In this document: positions 13,917 through 22,688 of the stretch, piece by piece
Numbering within the stretch: the stretch's first letter is position 1
How the letters are laid out: each line of letters begins with the position of its first letter
Virus record (IMG/VR): IMGVR_UViG_3300017737_000029
Coordinates: 1 to 36,005 of that record
Strand: one strand, 5' to 3'
Origin: a virus
DNA length: 36,005 nt
Position numbers and translations under genes: made by a program
Notes under the pieces: model-generated
What the model was told of the DNA's origin: nothing
Seen by the model: only the letters and a program-made list of their open reading frames with translations
Databases searched by the model: none

Positions 13917-14996
13917 ATGTCAACTCTTTCAAGGCAACAACAAACAACCTCCGCGTGGGATTCGTTCTGCGAGTGGGTAACTTCCACAAACAACCGACTC
14001 TATGTCGGATGGTTTGGAGTGCTGATGATCCCAACTCTGTTGGCGGCAACCATCTGCTTCGTGATCGCTTTCGTAGCGGCACCACCCGTCGATATCGACG
14101 GTATCCGTGAGCCCGTAGCAGGTTCACTCATGTATGGTAACAACATCATTTCTGGTGCTGTTGTCCCATCCTCCAACGCAATTGGTCTTCACTTCTACCC
14201 CATCTGGGAAGCCGCATCACTCGACGAGTGGTTGTATAACGGCGGTCCTTTCCAATTGGTAATCTTCCACTTCCTGATCGGCATCTTTGCCTATATGGGA
14301 CGTGAATGGGAATTGTCTTACCGTCTTGGGATGCGTCCTTGGATCTGTGTTGCATACTCTGCACCTGTTGCAGCAGCATCCGCAGTCTTCCTGGTCTATC
14401 CTTTCGGTCAAGGTTCTTTCTCTGACGCAATGCCTCTTGGTATCTCTGGCACATTCAACTACATGCTTGTCTTCCAAGCAGAGCACAACATCCTTATGCA
14501 CCCCTTCCACATGTTGGGAGTAGCAGGTGTCTTCGGTGGATCACTCTTCTCGGCAATGCATGGTAGTCTTGTTACTTCTTCACTCGTCCGTGAGACGACT
14601 GAATCTGAGTCACAAAACTATGGTTACAAGTTTGGACAAGAGGAAGAGACTTACAACATCGTCGCCGCTCATGGTTACTTTGGTCGTTTGATCTTCCAAT
14701 ACGCTTCCTTCAACAACAGCAGAAGTCTTCACTTCTTCCTTGCCGCATGGCCTGTTGTCGGAATCTGGTTTACTGCACTGGGCGTAAGCACCATGGCATT
14801 CAACCTCAACGGTTTCAACTTCAACCAGTCCATCTTGGACAACAATGGTCGTGTCCTCCCTACCTGGGCAGACGTGCTTAACCGCGCTGGTCTTGGTATG
14901 GAAGTCATGCACGAGCGTAACGCTCACAACTTCCCACTCGATCTGGCTGCTGCCGAGTCCACACCTGTGGCACTTACCGCACCTAGCATCGGTTGA
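13917..14996 (+). CDS. psbA: Photosystem II D1 protein (359 aa)
   Basis: D1 is the reaction-centre subunit that turns over fastest in light; phage copies keep photosystem II working during infection. All functional residues are in place: Tyr161 (YZ), the Mn/Ca ligands Asp170, Glu189, His332, Glu333, His337, Asp342 and Ala344, the chlorophyll ligand His198, the iron ligands His215 and His272, and Ser264 at the QB site. Residue 130 is Glu (GREWELSY), the high-light D1 form. The C terminus after Ala344 ([15 protein letters not shown]) is the processed extension. The gene is uninterrupted, with no intron. It is followed by a terminator and then psbD. Confidence 0.99.
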   Translation: MSTLSRQQQTTSAWDSFCEWVTSTNNRLYVGWFGVLMIPTLLAATICFVIAFVAAPPVDIDGIREPVAGSLMYGNNIISGAVVPSSNAIGLHFYPIWEAASLDEWLYNGGPFQLVIFHFLIGIFAYMGREWELSYRLGMRPWICVAYSAPVAAASAVFLVYPFGQGSFSDAMPLGISGTFNYMLVFQAEHNILMHPFHMLGVAGVFGGSLFSAMHGSLVTSSLVRETTESESQNYGYKFGQEEETYNIVAAHGYFGRLIFQYASFNNSRSLHFFLAAWPVVGIWFTALGVSTMAFNLNGFNFNQSILDNNGRVLPTWADVLNRAGLGMEVMHERNAHNFPLDLAAAESTPVALTAPSIG

Positions 14997-15017
14997 TCAC
15001 TCAACTTGTGGTATAAT

Positions 15018-15041
15018 AAAGGGGTCTACGGACCCCTTTTC
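15018..15041 (+). terminator. Intrinsic terminator after psbA
   Basis: AAAGGGGTC (15018-15026), loop TACG, GACCCCTTTT (15031-15040). It separates psbA from the psbD unit, so psbD is transcribed at lower level by read-through or from another start. Confidence 0.9.
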
Positions 15042-15065
15042 TTTTCTTCATTACTGTAAAGTTTT

Positions 15066-15287
15066 ATGTCTACTGATCTAATCGAATTGCTCACTTACTA
15101 TGTGATCGGTGGTGCTTTAATCATTGGTCCTCCTGCTATCTTCCTTATCATTGCTATGATGGGTGCTATCCAAAATACAAAAGGTCGCATGGTTGGATAC
15201 AAAGATCATAAAATGTATGGTGACATCTCATTCTACGAGAATGCACCTAGTGATCAAACAAAATTCTATTTGGAACTAAACAACTAA
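15066..15287 (+). CDS. Small membrane protein between psbA and psbD (73 aa)
   Basis: Residues ~8-35 form one or two membrane helices (IELLTYYVIGGALIIGPP and AIFLIIAMMGAIQ) followed by a hydrophilic tail with KGRMVGYKDHKMYGD. Its place between the two photosystem genes suggests a function in the thylakoid during infection, but no photosystem subunit family is recognised. The psbD start lies 11 bases after its stop. Confidence 0.7.
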   Translation: MSTDLIELLTYYVIGGALIIGPPAIFLIIAMMGAIQNTKGRMVGYKDHKMYGDISFYENAPSDQTKFYLELNN

Positions 15288-15298
15288 GGTAAAATTCA

Positions 15299-16354
15299 AT
15301 GACGACTGCTACACTACAACAACAACGGAGGGGTTGGTTTGATATCCTTGATGACTGGCTTAAACGGGATCGCTTTGTCTTTGTGGGTTGGTCTGGAATA
15401 CTTCTTCTTCCCACTGCTTATCTTGCCATTGGTGGTTGGCTTACTGGCACAACTTTTGTCACGAGTTGGTACACCCACGGACTTGCTACTTCCTATCTTG
15501 AGGGTGCTAATTTTCTTACGTCAGCTGTCTCAACGCCTGCTGACGCTATGGGTCATTCTCTTCTTCTACTTTGGGGTCCTGAAGCTCAGGGGGATTTCGT
15601 CCGCTGGTGCCAACTTGGGGGACTCTGGGCTTTCGTGGCTCTCCACGGTGCCTTCGCTCTCATTGGTTTCATGCTTCGACAGTTTGAGATCGCTCGTCTA
15701 GTTGGTATCCGTCCCTACAATGCTATTGCGTTCTCTGGTCCTATTGCTGTCTTTGTCAGCGTATTCCTTCTGTATCCACTGGGTCAGTCTTCATGGTTCT
15801 TTGCACCTAGTTTCGGGGTAGCAGCAATCTTTAGATTCCTACTCTTCCTTCAAGGTTTCCACAACTGGACCCTCAACCCCTTCCATATGATGGGTGTTGC
15901 TGGTATACTGGGTGGAGCATTGCTATGTGCAATCCATGGTGCTACTGTAGAAAACACGCTGTTTGAAGATGGTGAGCAAGCGAATACTTTCAAGGCTTTT
16001 GAGCCTACGCAAGAGGAGGAAACTTACTCGATGGTTACTGCGAACCGTTTCTGGTCACAGATCTTCGGTATTGCTTTTAGTAACAAGCGTTGGTTGCATT
16101 TCTTTATGCTATTCGTGCCCGTCATGGGTCTCTGGACTTCTTCTATCGGTATTGTTGGACTCGCTCTTAATCTTCGTGCTTACGACTTCGTATCTCAGGA
16201 GATTCGTGCAGCGGAGGATCCTGAATTCGAGACCTTCTACACCAAGAATATCCTCCTGAATGAAGGACTCCGTGCTTGGATGGCACCTGCTGACCAACCA
16301 CATGAAAACTTCATCTTCCCTGAGGAAGTACTACCAAGAGGTAATGCACTGTGA
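15299..16354 (+). CDS. psbD: Photosystem II D2 protein (351 aa)
   Basis: D2 pairs with D1 to form the photosystem II reaction centre. The sequence matches cyanobacterial D2 over its full length (family 351-352 aa): the N-terminal [20 protein letters not shown], the tyrosine-D region ([12 protein letters not shown]), the chlorophyll-ligand helix [14 protein letters not shown], the iron-ligand [16 protein letters not shown], and [12 protein letters not shown]. The C terminus is [11 protein letters not shown]. Codon choice differs little from neighbouring genes. It ends with GTGA, which overlaps the start of the next gene. Confidence 0.99.
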   Translation: MTTATLQQQRRGWFDILDDWLKRDRFVFVGWSGILLLPTAYLAIGGWLTGTTFVTSWYTHGLATSYLEGANFLTSAVSTPADAMGHSLLLLWGPEAQGDFVRWCQLGGLWAFVALHGAFALIGFMLRQFEIARLVGIRPYNAIAFSGPIAVFVSVFLLYPLGQSSWFFAPSFGVAAIFRFLLFLQGFHNWTLNPFHMMGVAGILGGALLCAIHGATVENTLFEDGEQANTFKAFEPTQEEETYSMVTANRFWSQIFGIAFSNKRWLHFFMLFVPVMGLWTSSIGIVGLALNLRAYDFVSQEIRAAEDPEFETFYTKNILLNEGLRAWMAPADQPHENFIFPEEVLPRGNAL

Positions 16355-16596
16355 TTAAATCACTCTTCAGTATTATGTTTGCTGCTCTAATGTGGGTGCA
16401 AGTCCCACAGTGGAGTGACGATTGGTCTAAGTGTGCAGTAGATGTGCCTGACACATCATGTCATTGGTATATCACTGCACCTGATAACACCTTTGGTGAA
16501 GGATTCAGTTGGGCTAATGCTCCTTGGTTTAGTGCCGAGGGTCTTCGTGATGTTGGTGAGTTACACAACACAGTTCAATCTCTTCAGGAGGCATGA
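16351..16596 (+). CDS. Exported or membrane-anchored small protein (81 aa)
   Basis: GTG 16351 overlaps the psbD stop. The N-terminal ~17 residues ([18 protein letters not shown]) look like a signal peptide or membrane anchor. The rest has two cysteines ([14 protein letters not shown]) that could form a disulfide outside the cytoplasm. I do not recognise a family; tight coupling to psbD is the only functional hint. Confidence 0.6.
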   Translation: MIKSLFSIMFAALMWVQVPQWSDDWSKCAVDVPDTSCHWYITAPDNTFGEGFSWANAPWFSAEGLRDVGELHNTVQSLQEA

Positions 16597-16799
16597 TGAA
16601 TAGTTTTGAAGTCTTTCTTTACTTCACATGCTTCGCTCTCATTGCTGGCGGTGCCTTTGCTCTTATGTATTACAACCTTAAATCTATTTACTGGGGTGCT
16701 AGATCTCGGAAACATCCCGAGGCACCTCAGATAGGTGAAGAGGTATTGTATGTAGATCTATCCAGAGAAAAACTGGAGAATCTATACAACGATAAATAA
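16593..16799 (+). CDS. Single-span membrane protein (68 aa)
   Basis: The ATGATGA overlap with the previous gene leaves two adjacent ATG codons; the first (16593) is used. Residues ~5-27 form a membrane helix (FEVFLYFTCFALIAGGAFAL), followed by a basic loop and an acidic cytoplasmic-type tail. It is the last gene of the psbD unit. Function unknown. Confidence 0.65.
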   Translation: MMNSFEVFLYFTCFALIAGGAFALMYYNLKSIYWGARSRKHPEAPQIGEEVLYVDLSREKLENLYNDK

Positions 16800-16848
16800 A
16801 GTATCGTCGCCGCTGATGTGGATGGCAAAATCCATCAAACACATCACA

Positions 16849-16855
16849 CTAAATA
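16849..16855 (+). promoter_or_regulatory. Late promoter box for the 1535-aa virion protein gene
   Basis: CTAAATA at 16849-16855 fits the cyanophage form of the T4 gp55-dependent late box. The expected start, about six bases after the box (near 16861), lies inside the left arm of the following terminator hairpin. Just upstream, GATGTGGATGG and CCATCAAACACATC (16815-16845) form an imperfect stem-loop. Confidence 0.6.
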
Positions 16856-16882
16856 GAGGAGCAGCACCCGCTCCTCTTTTTT
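16855..16882 (+). terminator. Terminator of the psbD unit
   Basis: AGAGGAGC (16855-16862), loop AGCACCC, GCTCCTCT (16870-16877), then T run. It lies one base before the ATG at 16884, so read-through from psbD stops here, while late RNA starting near 16861 cannot form the full stem. Confidence 0.88.
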
Positions 16883-16883
16883 A

Positions 16884-19800
16884 ATGTCCGAGCATATTCG
16901 TAATCTAGTTGCTCGCTGTTACAATGTCACGGGTCCGATTGGTCTGACCCCCAACGCATTGGATGGTGAGAATCCTGCTAGTGAATTTAGACCCGCAGGT
17001 GGAACCTCCGAGGGTATACCACCAACACTAACACCTTCTGAAGTGATTCAGAATCTGGTGGGTAGATGTTATGGTCCTACTGCACCACCAAACAGTCCCA
17101 ACCCACTGGACTCGCTCAATATCCCTGAGCGTCCTGATGCTCCTGAATTTACTCCCCCGCCAACACCTAATGAGGTGATTCAAGATCTGGTTGGGAGATG
17201 TTACCCTGCCCTTCCGCCACTACTACCACCCCGTCCACCTGACGATTTACCTGATCTCCCTACGATTGTTAACATCGATCCTATTATTTGTTTCGTTGTA
17301 GATGAATTAGGTATAGAAATTCCTGGTCTGAAATGCGGCAATCCCATCACCATCCACTGGCCAACTGGTCCCGAGCCTGATGGTCCATGGATAGGCACTG
17401 GTGGTAGCACTGGCGGTGGTCCCCCTGATGACTGTAAGCGTGTCAGTGAGTTAAGAATTCGTGGCAAAGTAAAAGATATAGGTAATGGATACTGGAAAGT
17501 AATTGGAAGTGACCCTGAAGAGATATTGTATTGTCCTTTCTCTAAACCAGAGGATGACGATTGGGCACGATGTGTTAGAAAAACTTTAGAATGTACATTC
17601 AAACCATACTTAGGTGGTGGTTGGACACCTGCCAAGGCAGACTGTGAAGGATTCCACCCTCGTGGATGGTCTGCTAACAAGACGGAAGTTTGTATCAAGA
17701 ACTGCTTCCCTGAGAGAGTCCCTGTCTATGAATCCGAGAATGGTAATGAGTACAACTATCACAATGAGATTGCTGGTCCTTCTGGATACTCTCTGACTGA
17801 TGGTGATGCTGCATGGTGGTGCCTAAAGGATAAGGTGCCTGGATCAGCAGGTGGTAGTGGACAAAACGTAGAGCTAATCACTGGTAGCAATTCAGGATTC
17901 ACAACATCAGAAAAGAATCCACCGATCAAAACTACTAACAATGAAGGTGTAGGTAATGGCACCTGGGTTTATAATGAGGGTGGTGCTGACTTCTGGCCTA
18001 AGAAAAACCTAGGTTTAAGTAGTGGCAATGGAAGAAGAGGAGATATCGCACAGCACACTATCAGATATGGTGGTGCTGTGATTAACTTTGAAGTCAGACC
18101 TGTATATAATGTAGGCAGTGATGGTAAGGCAGATGATATTGATAGTGAGTGGAGAGTAACCTCTTGGACTGGTAAACTTCCTGAGTCTGGTGTGGAGATT
18201 CCATTTACATTCATGCCTCAGCAGAATGGTAATGACGGTCAGAGGGTGATGAATATCACTGCATCTATCCTTGGATCTGAGACAAGAGATAGAAGTGTGC
18301 CTCTGTTTAAGTACAAAGGTAGCAATCCTCATGATTATTTCCTGACCACTAACCCTGGTGCTCCTGATACTCAGGGTGCTGGTGAGAGAGACACCATGAA
18401 TGGTGCTGGCATGGTCTTCCATAGTATCCTGGGGTATGTCTTCCAGAAGAAACCCGATGGCATTGAATTCATTGCTGATAAGGAAAAACTGTGGGGACTT
18501 CATCGCTTCTACAATCCATCCACAGGTGACCATAGGTATACAATTGACCCACAGAACAACACCATCCCTCAGAGGGTCTCACGGAGCAGGTTTGCATACC
18601 GTATCCCTCAGAAGGTTACTACTGATCTTACCGTCCGTCTGGATGTGGAGAAGGGTAAGGCAGGATACGACAATGCATTTGGTTACTACCTAGCAAATAG
18701 CAGTGGTCCTCAGTGGGGCAAGATCGTTGTGCCTAGTGCTAAGAATGCTGAAGAGGGTGGTGGTAACGAGACCAACGTCGTCACAATCAGTGTGTCTGAG
18801 TTGCAGGCATATAAAGGTGGCACCATGGGATTCTTCCTGCTGTCTGATGGTGCTGGTCAAAACAGTCTGAGCACCAACCAGACATTTAATATCAACTCAC
18901 ACTCCAACGGTCATGGTTCTGGATTCCGTGGTAGTGGTATTGATACCAAGGAGAATGATTACATCCTCTTCTCAGATAAGGAGTGGAATCCTGAGGACAA
19001 GAAGGACTACACCAAGTGGAAGGGTCCCAACAAACAGATGTGGGAAGACCTTATTGATGGTGACGATGACTATGATGACCTGATCCTTTGGCATACTGTA
19101 GAGTTTACTGCTTATCCTGGTTACATTTACGAGGGTATTCAGTGCTATGTGTTTGCAGACAACAGACCTGAGCCTGTGATGCTGAAGATTGATCTGTCTA
19201 ACCCATGTGATCCTCAGTCATTTAAGAAAAACTTTAAGGATGTTATCCTCCAACGTCAGGGGTGTGGTAACGATTCACCTATCACATTTGGTGAGTGGGA
19301 TGAAAACCATGAGTGTGGTAAGTGTGACGGGGACTACTCAATCTCACAAGGTCGTAACCAAACTATTACTACGATCACAGGTGGTAACTTTAAGTTGAAG
19401 TCCTTCGGTGGTATCACTGGTGGTAGCACAGGTGACTGCATCAGATTCAAAATGAGGATGAAAAAGAATGGATCGGAGATCTTTTCGCAGAGGTATGACG
19501 CTGGGGACTGGCCGACTATTGGGCAAGACCTCTATGATGGCACCATTTCCCTCTCGCCTGGAGACAAACTTAACTTCAAACTGCAGTCAATTATCACTGG
19601 TCCACCTACAGGAACGATCACACCATACTGTGCTCTATGGAATGTAGACACAGGTAAGTTTGAGATGCAGTGGGGTCTCCAGTTGACAACAGTGTCTGGT
19701 GATAACCCACTCAGTCCTATGATGATGGCAAACACACAGTTACTTAGTATTCAATCTGCTGGTGCTGTGGTTGGAATAAACTTCCAATTCTATCCATCAT

Positions 19801-21491
19801 ATGGATCTCAGATCAATGCCAAGGCAGATGGCAAGACGAGAGCAGGTAGTATGATTGGTGACACTTGGCATGATCGTGCCAAACCTAACAAGAAATCTGC
19901 TGGTCCTAAGCAGGCATCTACCAAGGTATATGAAAACTCCACCATCACATCGATGCATGGTCTGCTACAGAACAACCCTGCAATTCTAGGTGGCATGGCT
20001 AGAGATACTTTCAACCCTCTGATTCCTAATGTCACGGGAGGGTATTGCGACACAGGATATCCTGAGGACTCAGCATCTGAATATGAAAGAGGAAACTGGC
20101 AAGGGTATCGTGTGCAGGTGTTGGGTGGTGACTATGGTGATTTTGTAAGAAGACATCTAGTCACACGATTCGATCAGGGTGATGGAACAATCCCTCAACG
20201 TAACACATTCCTCAACAAGTCTCCTGTCTGCTTTGCTAGACAAGAGAAACCCTGGTATGTAGTTGCTGACTGTCAGTCAACAGCAGCATCAGTATTCGAT
20301 GGTGGCACAAACTTCTTTAGTGCAAATACTTTCACTCAGGACTACTACCTAGATGGTAATGAGTTTGAGAATGATGCTATTGAGAATGTGAGCGTAGCAG
20401 CTTCATTGTATGCAAAGGTTAGGATTGGATTCACCTTCTACTCCACTAAGGGAATCCCTAACGAGCAGGGCAAACCAGAGGGCGGTGTTGCCAACCCTGA
20501 GAGGTGGATGTGTGCCATCACCCTTATGGAGGTGCTACAGACGGGTATAGGATACTCTCAGGGGCAGGAGTATGATCTTACGTGGCCACCTAGGAGATAC
20601 GACCAGGGAGCGACGGGCACCCTGTCTGCATACTTCTTGCCTAATGGCACAGGTATTCAGGTTGAGGGTGCTGGTAGTGGCACCATTACACTTGACTTTG
20701 ATTGGGATGATCAACCCAGCACATCTGGTCAAGCAGTTGGTAAACTGGTTATTGAAGGTCAGACATTTGATCAGGGTAACAGCGAGACTGGCAACCAGAC
20801 TCGATCCTTCTCTGTTACTGGTGGCAACAAATATCTTTGGACTATCAATGGTCAGGCTGGTCAATATGCAAATGCTAGAGAGGCATTTAACGCTGGTGAC
20901 ATTACATCACTTTCAAACTTTGCAAAGGATGTAATTGTACAAGGTTGGGATGATCATCCAGAATACCTTACTGATCCAGAGCTTCACCAACAAGCGGTCG
21001 GATATTTCCCTGATCCAGATAGCGAACATGGTCTACCTGATCGTGGTTTCACTTCACTCTTCCAAGTTGATGCAGACGATGATGAGCAAGGATTTACTTG
21101 GTTAGGTGGTGAGCAAAGTGGAGATGCTGGTTTCCGAATCAGAGACAGTGGTCAGACGATTCAATGGGATGACAATGCAGCGAATGGATTTGACGTTAAT
21201 GCTACAATGGTAATTGCAGACCTAACTACTAGCGGTGGTGGACAATCTGCTGATGCTGCCTATAATGCAATGGAAGATCCAAACACATCACCTTACTACC
21301 CAGACATGAAGGGCAACTTTACGTTACCACGTAACCTTGCTGCATTCTATGAAAGAGATAGTATGAGGAGGAGTGCGAAGGAAGCATTCTATCAAGAATC
21401 ACACAACAAAAACTCACCTGTGTGGTATACTAGCTCTGACAGAGACAAACACCGTGTTAAATTCAAACTAATCATCACACAAACATCGTAA
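16884..21491 (+). CDS. Large virion structural protein with DUF4114-like domain (1535 aa)
   Basis: This is probably a tail, fibre or surface protein. The N-terminal ~110 residues hold three copies of a short motif, each ending in L-V-x-R-C-Y (IRNLVARCY, IQNLVGRCY, IQDLVGRCY), separated by Pro/Asn-rich linkers. Around residues 478-552, HDYFLTTNP and RFYNPSTGDHRYT look like DUF5648-type lectin-like repeats. Around 620-745 a DUF4114-like region ends in DGDDDYDDLILWH, an acidic calcium-type loop. The remainder is Gly/Thr/Asn-rich beta structure with many aromatic residues. No signal peptide or protease motif is seen. It is preceded by a late promoter, which supports a virion role. Cell-surface binding is inference. 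Confidence 0.8.
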   Translation: MSEHIRNLVARCYNVTGPIGLTPNALDGENPASEFRPAGGTSEGIPPTLTPSEVIQNLVGRCYGPTAPPNSPNPLDSLNIPERPDAPEFTPPPTPNEVIQDLVGRCYPALPPLLPPRPPDDLPDLPTIVNIDPIICFVVDELGIEIPGLKCGNPITIHWPTGPEPDGPWIGTGGSTGGGPPDDCKRVSELRIRGKVKDIGNGYWKVIGSDPEEILYCPFSKPEDDDWARCVRKTLECTFKPYLGGGWTPAKADCEGFHPRGWSANKTEVCIKNCFPERVPVYESENGNEYNYHNEIAGPSGYSLTDGDAAWWCLKDKVPGSAGGSGQNVELITGSNSGFTTSEKNPPIKTTNNEGVGNGTWVYNEGGADFWPKKNLGLSSGNGRRGDIAQHTIRYGGAVINFEVRPVYNVGSDGKADDIDSEWRVTSWTGKLPESGVEIPFTFMPQQNGNDGQRVMNITASILGSETRDRSVPLFKYKGSNPHDYFLTTNPGAPDTQGAGERDTMNGAGMVFHSILGYVFQKKPDGIEFIADKEKLWGLHRFYNPSTGDHRYTIDPQNNTIPQRVSRSRFAYRIPQKVTTDLTVRLDVEKGKAGYDNAFGYYLANSSGPQWGKIVVPSAKNAEEGGGNETNVVTISVSELQAYKGGTMGFFLLSDGAGQNSLSTNQTFNINSHSNGHGSGFRGSGIDTKENDYILFSDKEWNPEDKKDYTKWKGPNKQMWEDLIDGDDDYDDLILWHTVEFTAYPGYIYEGIQCYVFADNRPEPVMLKIDLSNPCDPQSFKKNFKDVILQRQGCGNDSPITFGEWDENHECGKCDGDYSISQGRNQTITTITGGNFKLKSFGGITGGSTGDCIRFKMRMKKNGSEIFSQRYDAGDWPTIGQDLYDGTISLSPGDKLNFKLQSIITGPPTGTITPYCALWNVDTGKFEMQWGLQLTTVSGDNPLSPMMMANTQLLSIQSAGAVVGINFQFYPSYGSQINAKADGKTRAGSMIGDTWHDRAKPNKKSAGPKQASTKVYENSTITSMHGLLQNNPAILGGMARDTFNPLIPNVTGGYCDTGYPEDSASEYERGNWQGYRVQVLGGDYGDFVRRHLVTRFDQGDGTIPQRNTFLNKSPVCFARQEKPWYVVADCQSTAASVFDGGTNFFSANTFTQDYYLDGNEFENDAIENVSVAASLYAKVRIGFTFYSTKGIPNEQGKPEGGVANPERWMCAITLMEVLQTGIGYSQGQEYDLTWPPRRYDQGATGTLSAYFLPNGTGIQVEGAGSGTITLDFDWDDQPSTSGQAVGKLVIEGQTFDQGNSETGNQTRSFSVTGGNKYLWTINGQAGQYANAREAFNAGDITSLSNFAKDVIVQGWDDHPEYLTDPELHQQAVGYFPDPDSEHGLPDRGFTSLFQVDADDDEQGFTWLGGEQSGDAGFRIRDSGQTIQWDDNAANGFDVNATMVIADLTTSGGGQSADAAYNAMEDPNTSPYYPDMKGNFTLPRNLAAFYERDSMRRSAKEAFYQESHNKNSPVWYTSSDRDKHRVKFKLIITQTS

Positions 21492-21493
21492 TT

Positions 21494-21898
21494 ATGGCAG
21501 GATTTGGTAATACTGGACACGCAGAGAGGTCCATGGAGAAAACCTCCCGTGAGTTGAAAGCACTCAGGAGGATCATTGAGAAATACAAAGACGATCCCAA
21601 GGGTCGTAAGAAGATGATGAAGAAAATGCAGAAGTATTGGAGGTCTAACCTTGCAGAGGTGCAGGGTATGGATCACAAACCTGGCAAGACTCAAGCATTT
21701 GGTGGTGGGTTCGTGCCTGTTGGTATGATAGAAGACCTGGAGGCAGTCCAGAAGTCACTCTCCCCTGCAGAGGACACCCAAGAAGATGTTACTCAACCTG
21801 AAGAGAATCTAACGACTGGACAAATGTCAGAGATTCGTGATATAATTAGTAAGTCCAAGGAACTTTCAGACCATGATCAATCTGCACCAGAAGTATAA
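21494..21898 (+). CDS. Hypothetical basic protein (134 aa)
   Basis: It starts two bases after the large structural gene. The N-terminal half is helical and basic (RELKALRRIIEKYKDDP, RKKMMKKMQKYW); the C-terminal half is acidic with PAEDTQEDVTQPEENL and ends in a helix. The charge split suggests a small adaptor or chaperone, but this is not testable here. It may serve the virion protein encoded just upstream. Confidence 0.6.
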   Translation: MAGFGNTGHAERSMEKTSRELKALRRIIEKYKDDPKGRKKMMKKMQKYWRSNLAEVQGMDHKPGKTQAFGGGFVPVGMIEDLEAVQKSLSPAEDTQEDVTQPEENLTTGQMSEIRDIISKSKELSDHDQSAPEV

Positions 21899-22091
21899 TC
21901 ACTATCTTAATACGGATAAACTTCTGGACTCAGATGACGTGCATGAGCGCATAATCACCTATGGATGGACAGATGATGGAGTGGATCTCACTGGATACTA
22001 CGTCTTGACAGAATGCCATGAGCTGCACTATGATCTGTCCGAGCAGTTGATCAAGAAGGTTAACCGTTGTCCAACTGGCACAAGGGATTGA
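21873..22091 (+). CDS. Hypothetical acidic protein (72 aa)
   Basis: It starts 26 bases inside the preceding gene. The product has YNHYLNTDKLLDSDDVHERI and a cysteine-containing YYVLTECHELHYDLSEQL segment. The TGA stop is embedded in the TTGACA -35 box of the next promoter. No family was recognised. Confidence 0.55.
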   Translation: MINLHQKYNHYLNTDKLLDSDDVHERIITYGWTDDGVDLTGYYVLTECHELHYDLSEQLIKKVNRCPTGTRD

Positions 22092-22118
22092 CATTTGGAG
22101 ATTAAACTGCTATAAATA
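22088..22118 (+). promoter_or_regulatory. Hybrid early/late promoter of the beta-barrel gene
   Basis: TTGACA (22088-22093), a 17-base spacer, then TATAAATA (22111-22118), which is at once a -10 hexamer (TATAAA) and the complete T4 late box. The start would be near 22123, at the base of a strong 5' stem-loop. Confidence 0.8.
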
Positions 22119-22123
22119 ACCAA

Positions 22124-22192
22124 CCGTGACCAACTAAGGTTACGGATTGTTACAGACTACACACGGGGAGAGTCGAATCCCCTATCATCTGT
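22124..22192 (+). ncRNA. Structured 5' leader of the beta-barrel gene
   Basis: Two elements fold in the 110-base leader. CCGTGACC (22124-22131) pairs with GGTTACGG (22138-22145) at the very 5' end of the RNA. ACAGA/TCTGT (22152-22156, 22188-22192) encloses GGGGA/TCCCC (22165-22169, 22178-22182). A 5' hairpin of this type often stabilises abundant mRNAs. No known riboswitch family was recognised, and I see no small gene in 22092-22234. Confidence 0.5.
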
Positions 22193-22234
22193 GGGTAAAC
22201 ACTCCACAAGAAAACACTAAGAGGTATTAATTCA

Positions 22235-22612
22235 ATGATCAAAACTGCAATCGCAACTCTCGCCGCCACTGCCGCAATTGTGGCTCCGTCTGCTGCCCTC
22301 GCAGGTCCCTACGTTAACGTAGAAACCAATGCTGGTTGGACTGGCGCAGATTATTCTGGTGCCGCGACGGATTTTCACGTAGGGTATGAAGGTGCTCTGG
22401 GCGAATCCGCTTCATACTATGTCCAGGGCGGCGCTACTTTGGTTTCTCCTGATGGCGCTGAGAATGACACGGTTCCTTCTGGTAAGGCAGGTGTCGGTGT
22501 TTCCCTGAGCGATGCTCTGGGTGCGTATGGTGAAGTCTCATTCGTGGGCAGTGGCGATGACAACATCGACCGTGGCTACGGTGGGAAACTGGGCGTCAAG
22601 TATTCTTTCTGA
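22235..22612 (+). CDS. Exported beta-barrel (porin-like) protein (125 aa)
   Basis: The N terminus is a clear signal peptide (TAIATLAATAAIVAPSAALA, cleavage before GPYVN). The mature ~100 residues alternate hydrophobic and polar positions with Gly turns (FHVGYEGALG, YYVQGGATLV, KAGVGVSLSD, YGEVSFVGS). They end in YGGKLGVKYSF, and the terminal Phe is the outer-membrane-protein signature. The protein is short for a complete barrel, so it may oligomerise. The gene is monocistronic, with an AAGAGGT Shine-Dalgarno, its own dual promoter and a strong terminator, which implies high expression. Insertion into the host outer membrane (exclusion or permeability) is inference; a virion role is the alternative. 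Confidence 0.75.
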   Translation: MIKTAIATLAATAAIVAPSAALAGPYVNVETNAGWTGADYSGAATDFHVGYEGALGESASYYVQGGATLVSPDGAENDTVPSGKAGVGVSLSDALGAYGEVSFVGSGDDNIDRGYGGKLGVKYSF

Positions 22613-22646
22613 TATATAATTTAGACGGAATCTGATGCTCTGTTGA

Positions 22647-22668
22647 GGGTCCTTCGGGACCCTTTTTT
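22647..22668 (+). terminator. Intrinsic terminator with TTCG loop
   Basis: GGGTCC (22647-22652), TTCG, GGACCC (22657-22662) and six T. It ends the beta-barrel transcript. Confidence 0.93.
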
Positions 22669-22688
22669 ATTCTCTCTCATATATTACG

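Noticed and set aside
13917-14996. Possible group I intron or homing endonuclease in psbA
   Set aside because: Looked for because some cyanophage psbA genes have one; the reading frame here is continuous with all 359 residues.
15011-15016. TATAAT before the psbA terminator as a promoter for psbD
   Set aside because: No -35 element at proper distance (TTGATC is only 12 bases upstream), and a start there would lie at the terminator.
22160-22185. tRNA-like T arm (GGGGA, GTCGAA, TCCCC) in the leader at 22165-22182
   Set aside because: No acceptor stem, D arm or anticodon arm can be drawn around it; it is better explained as part of the leader stem-loop.
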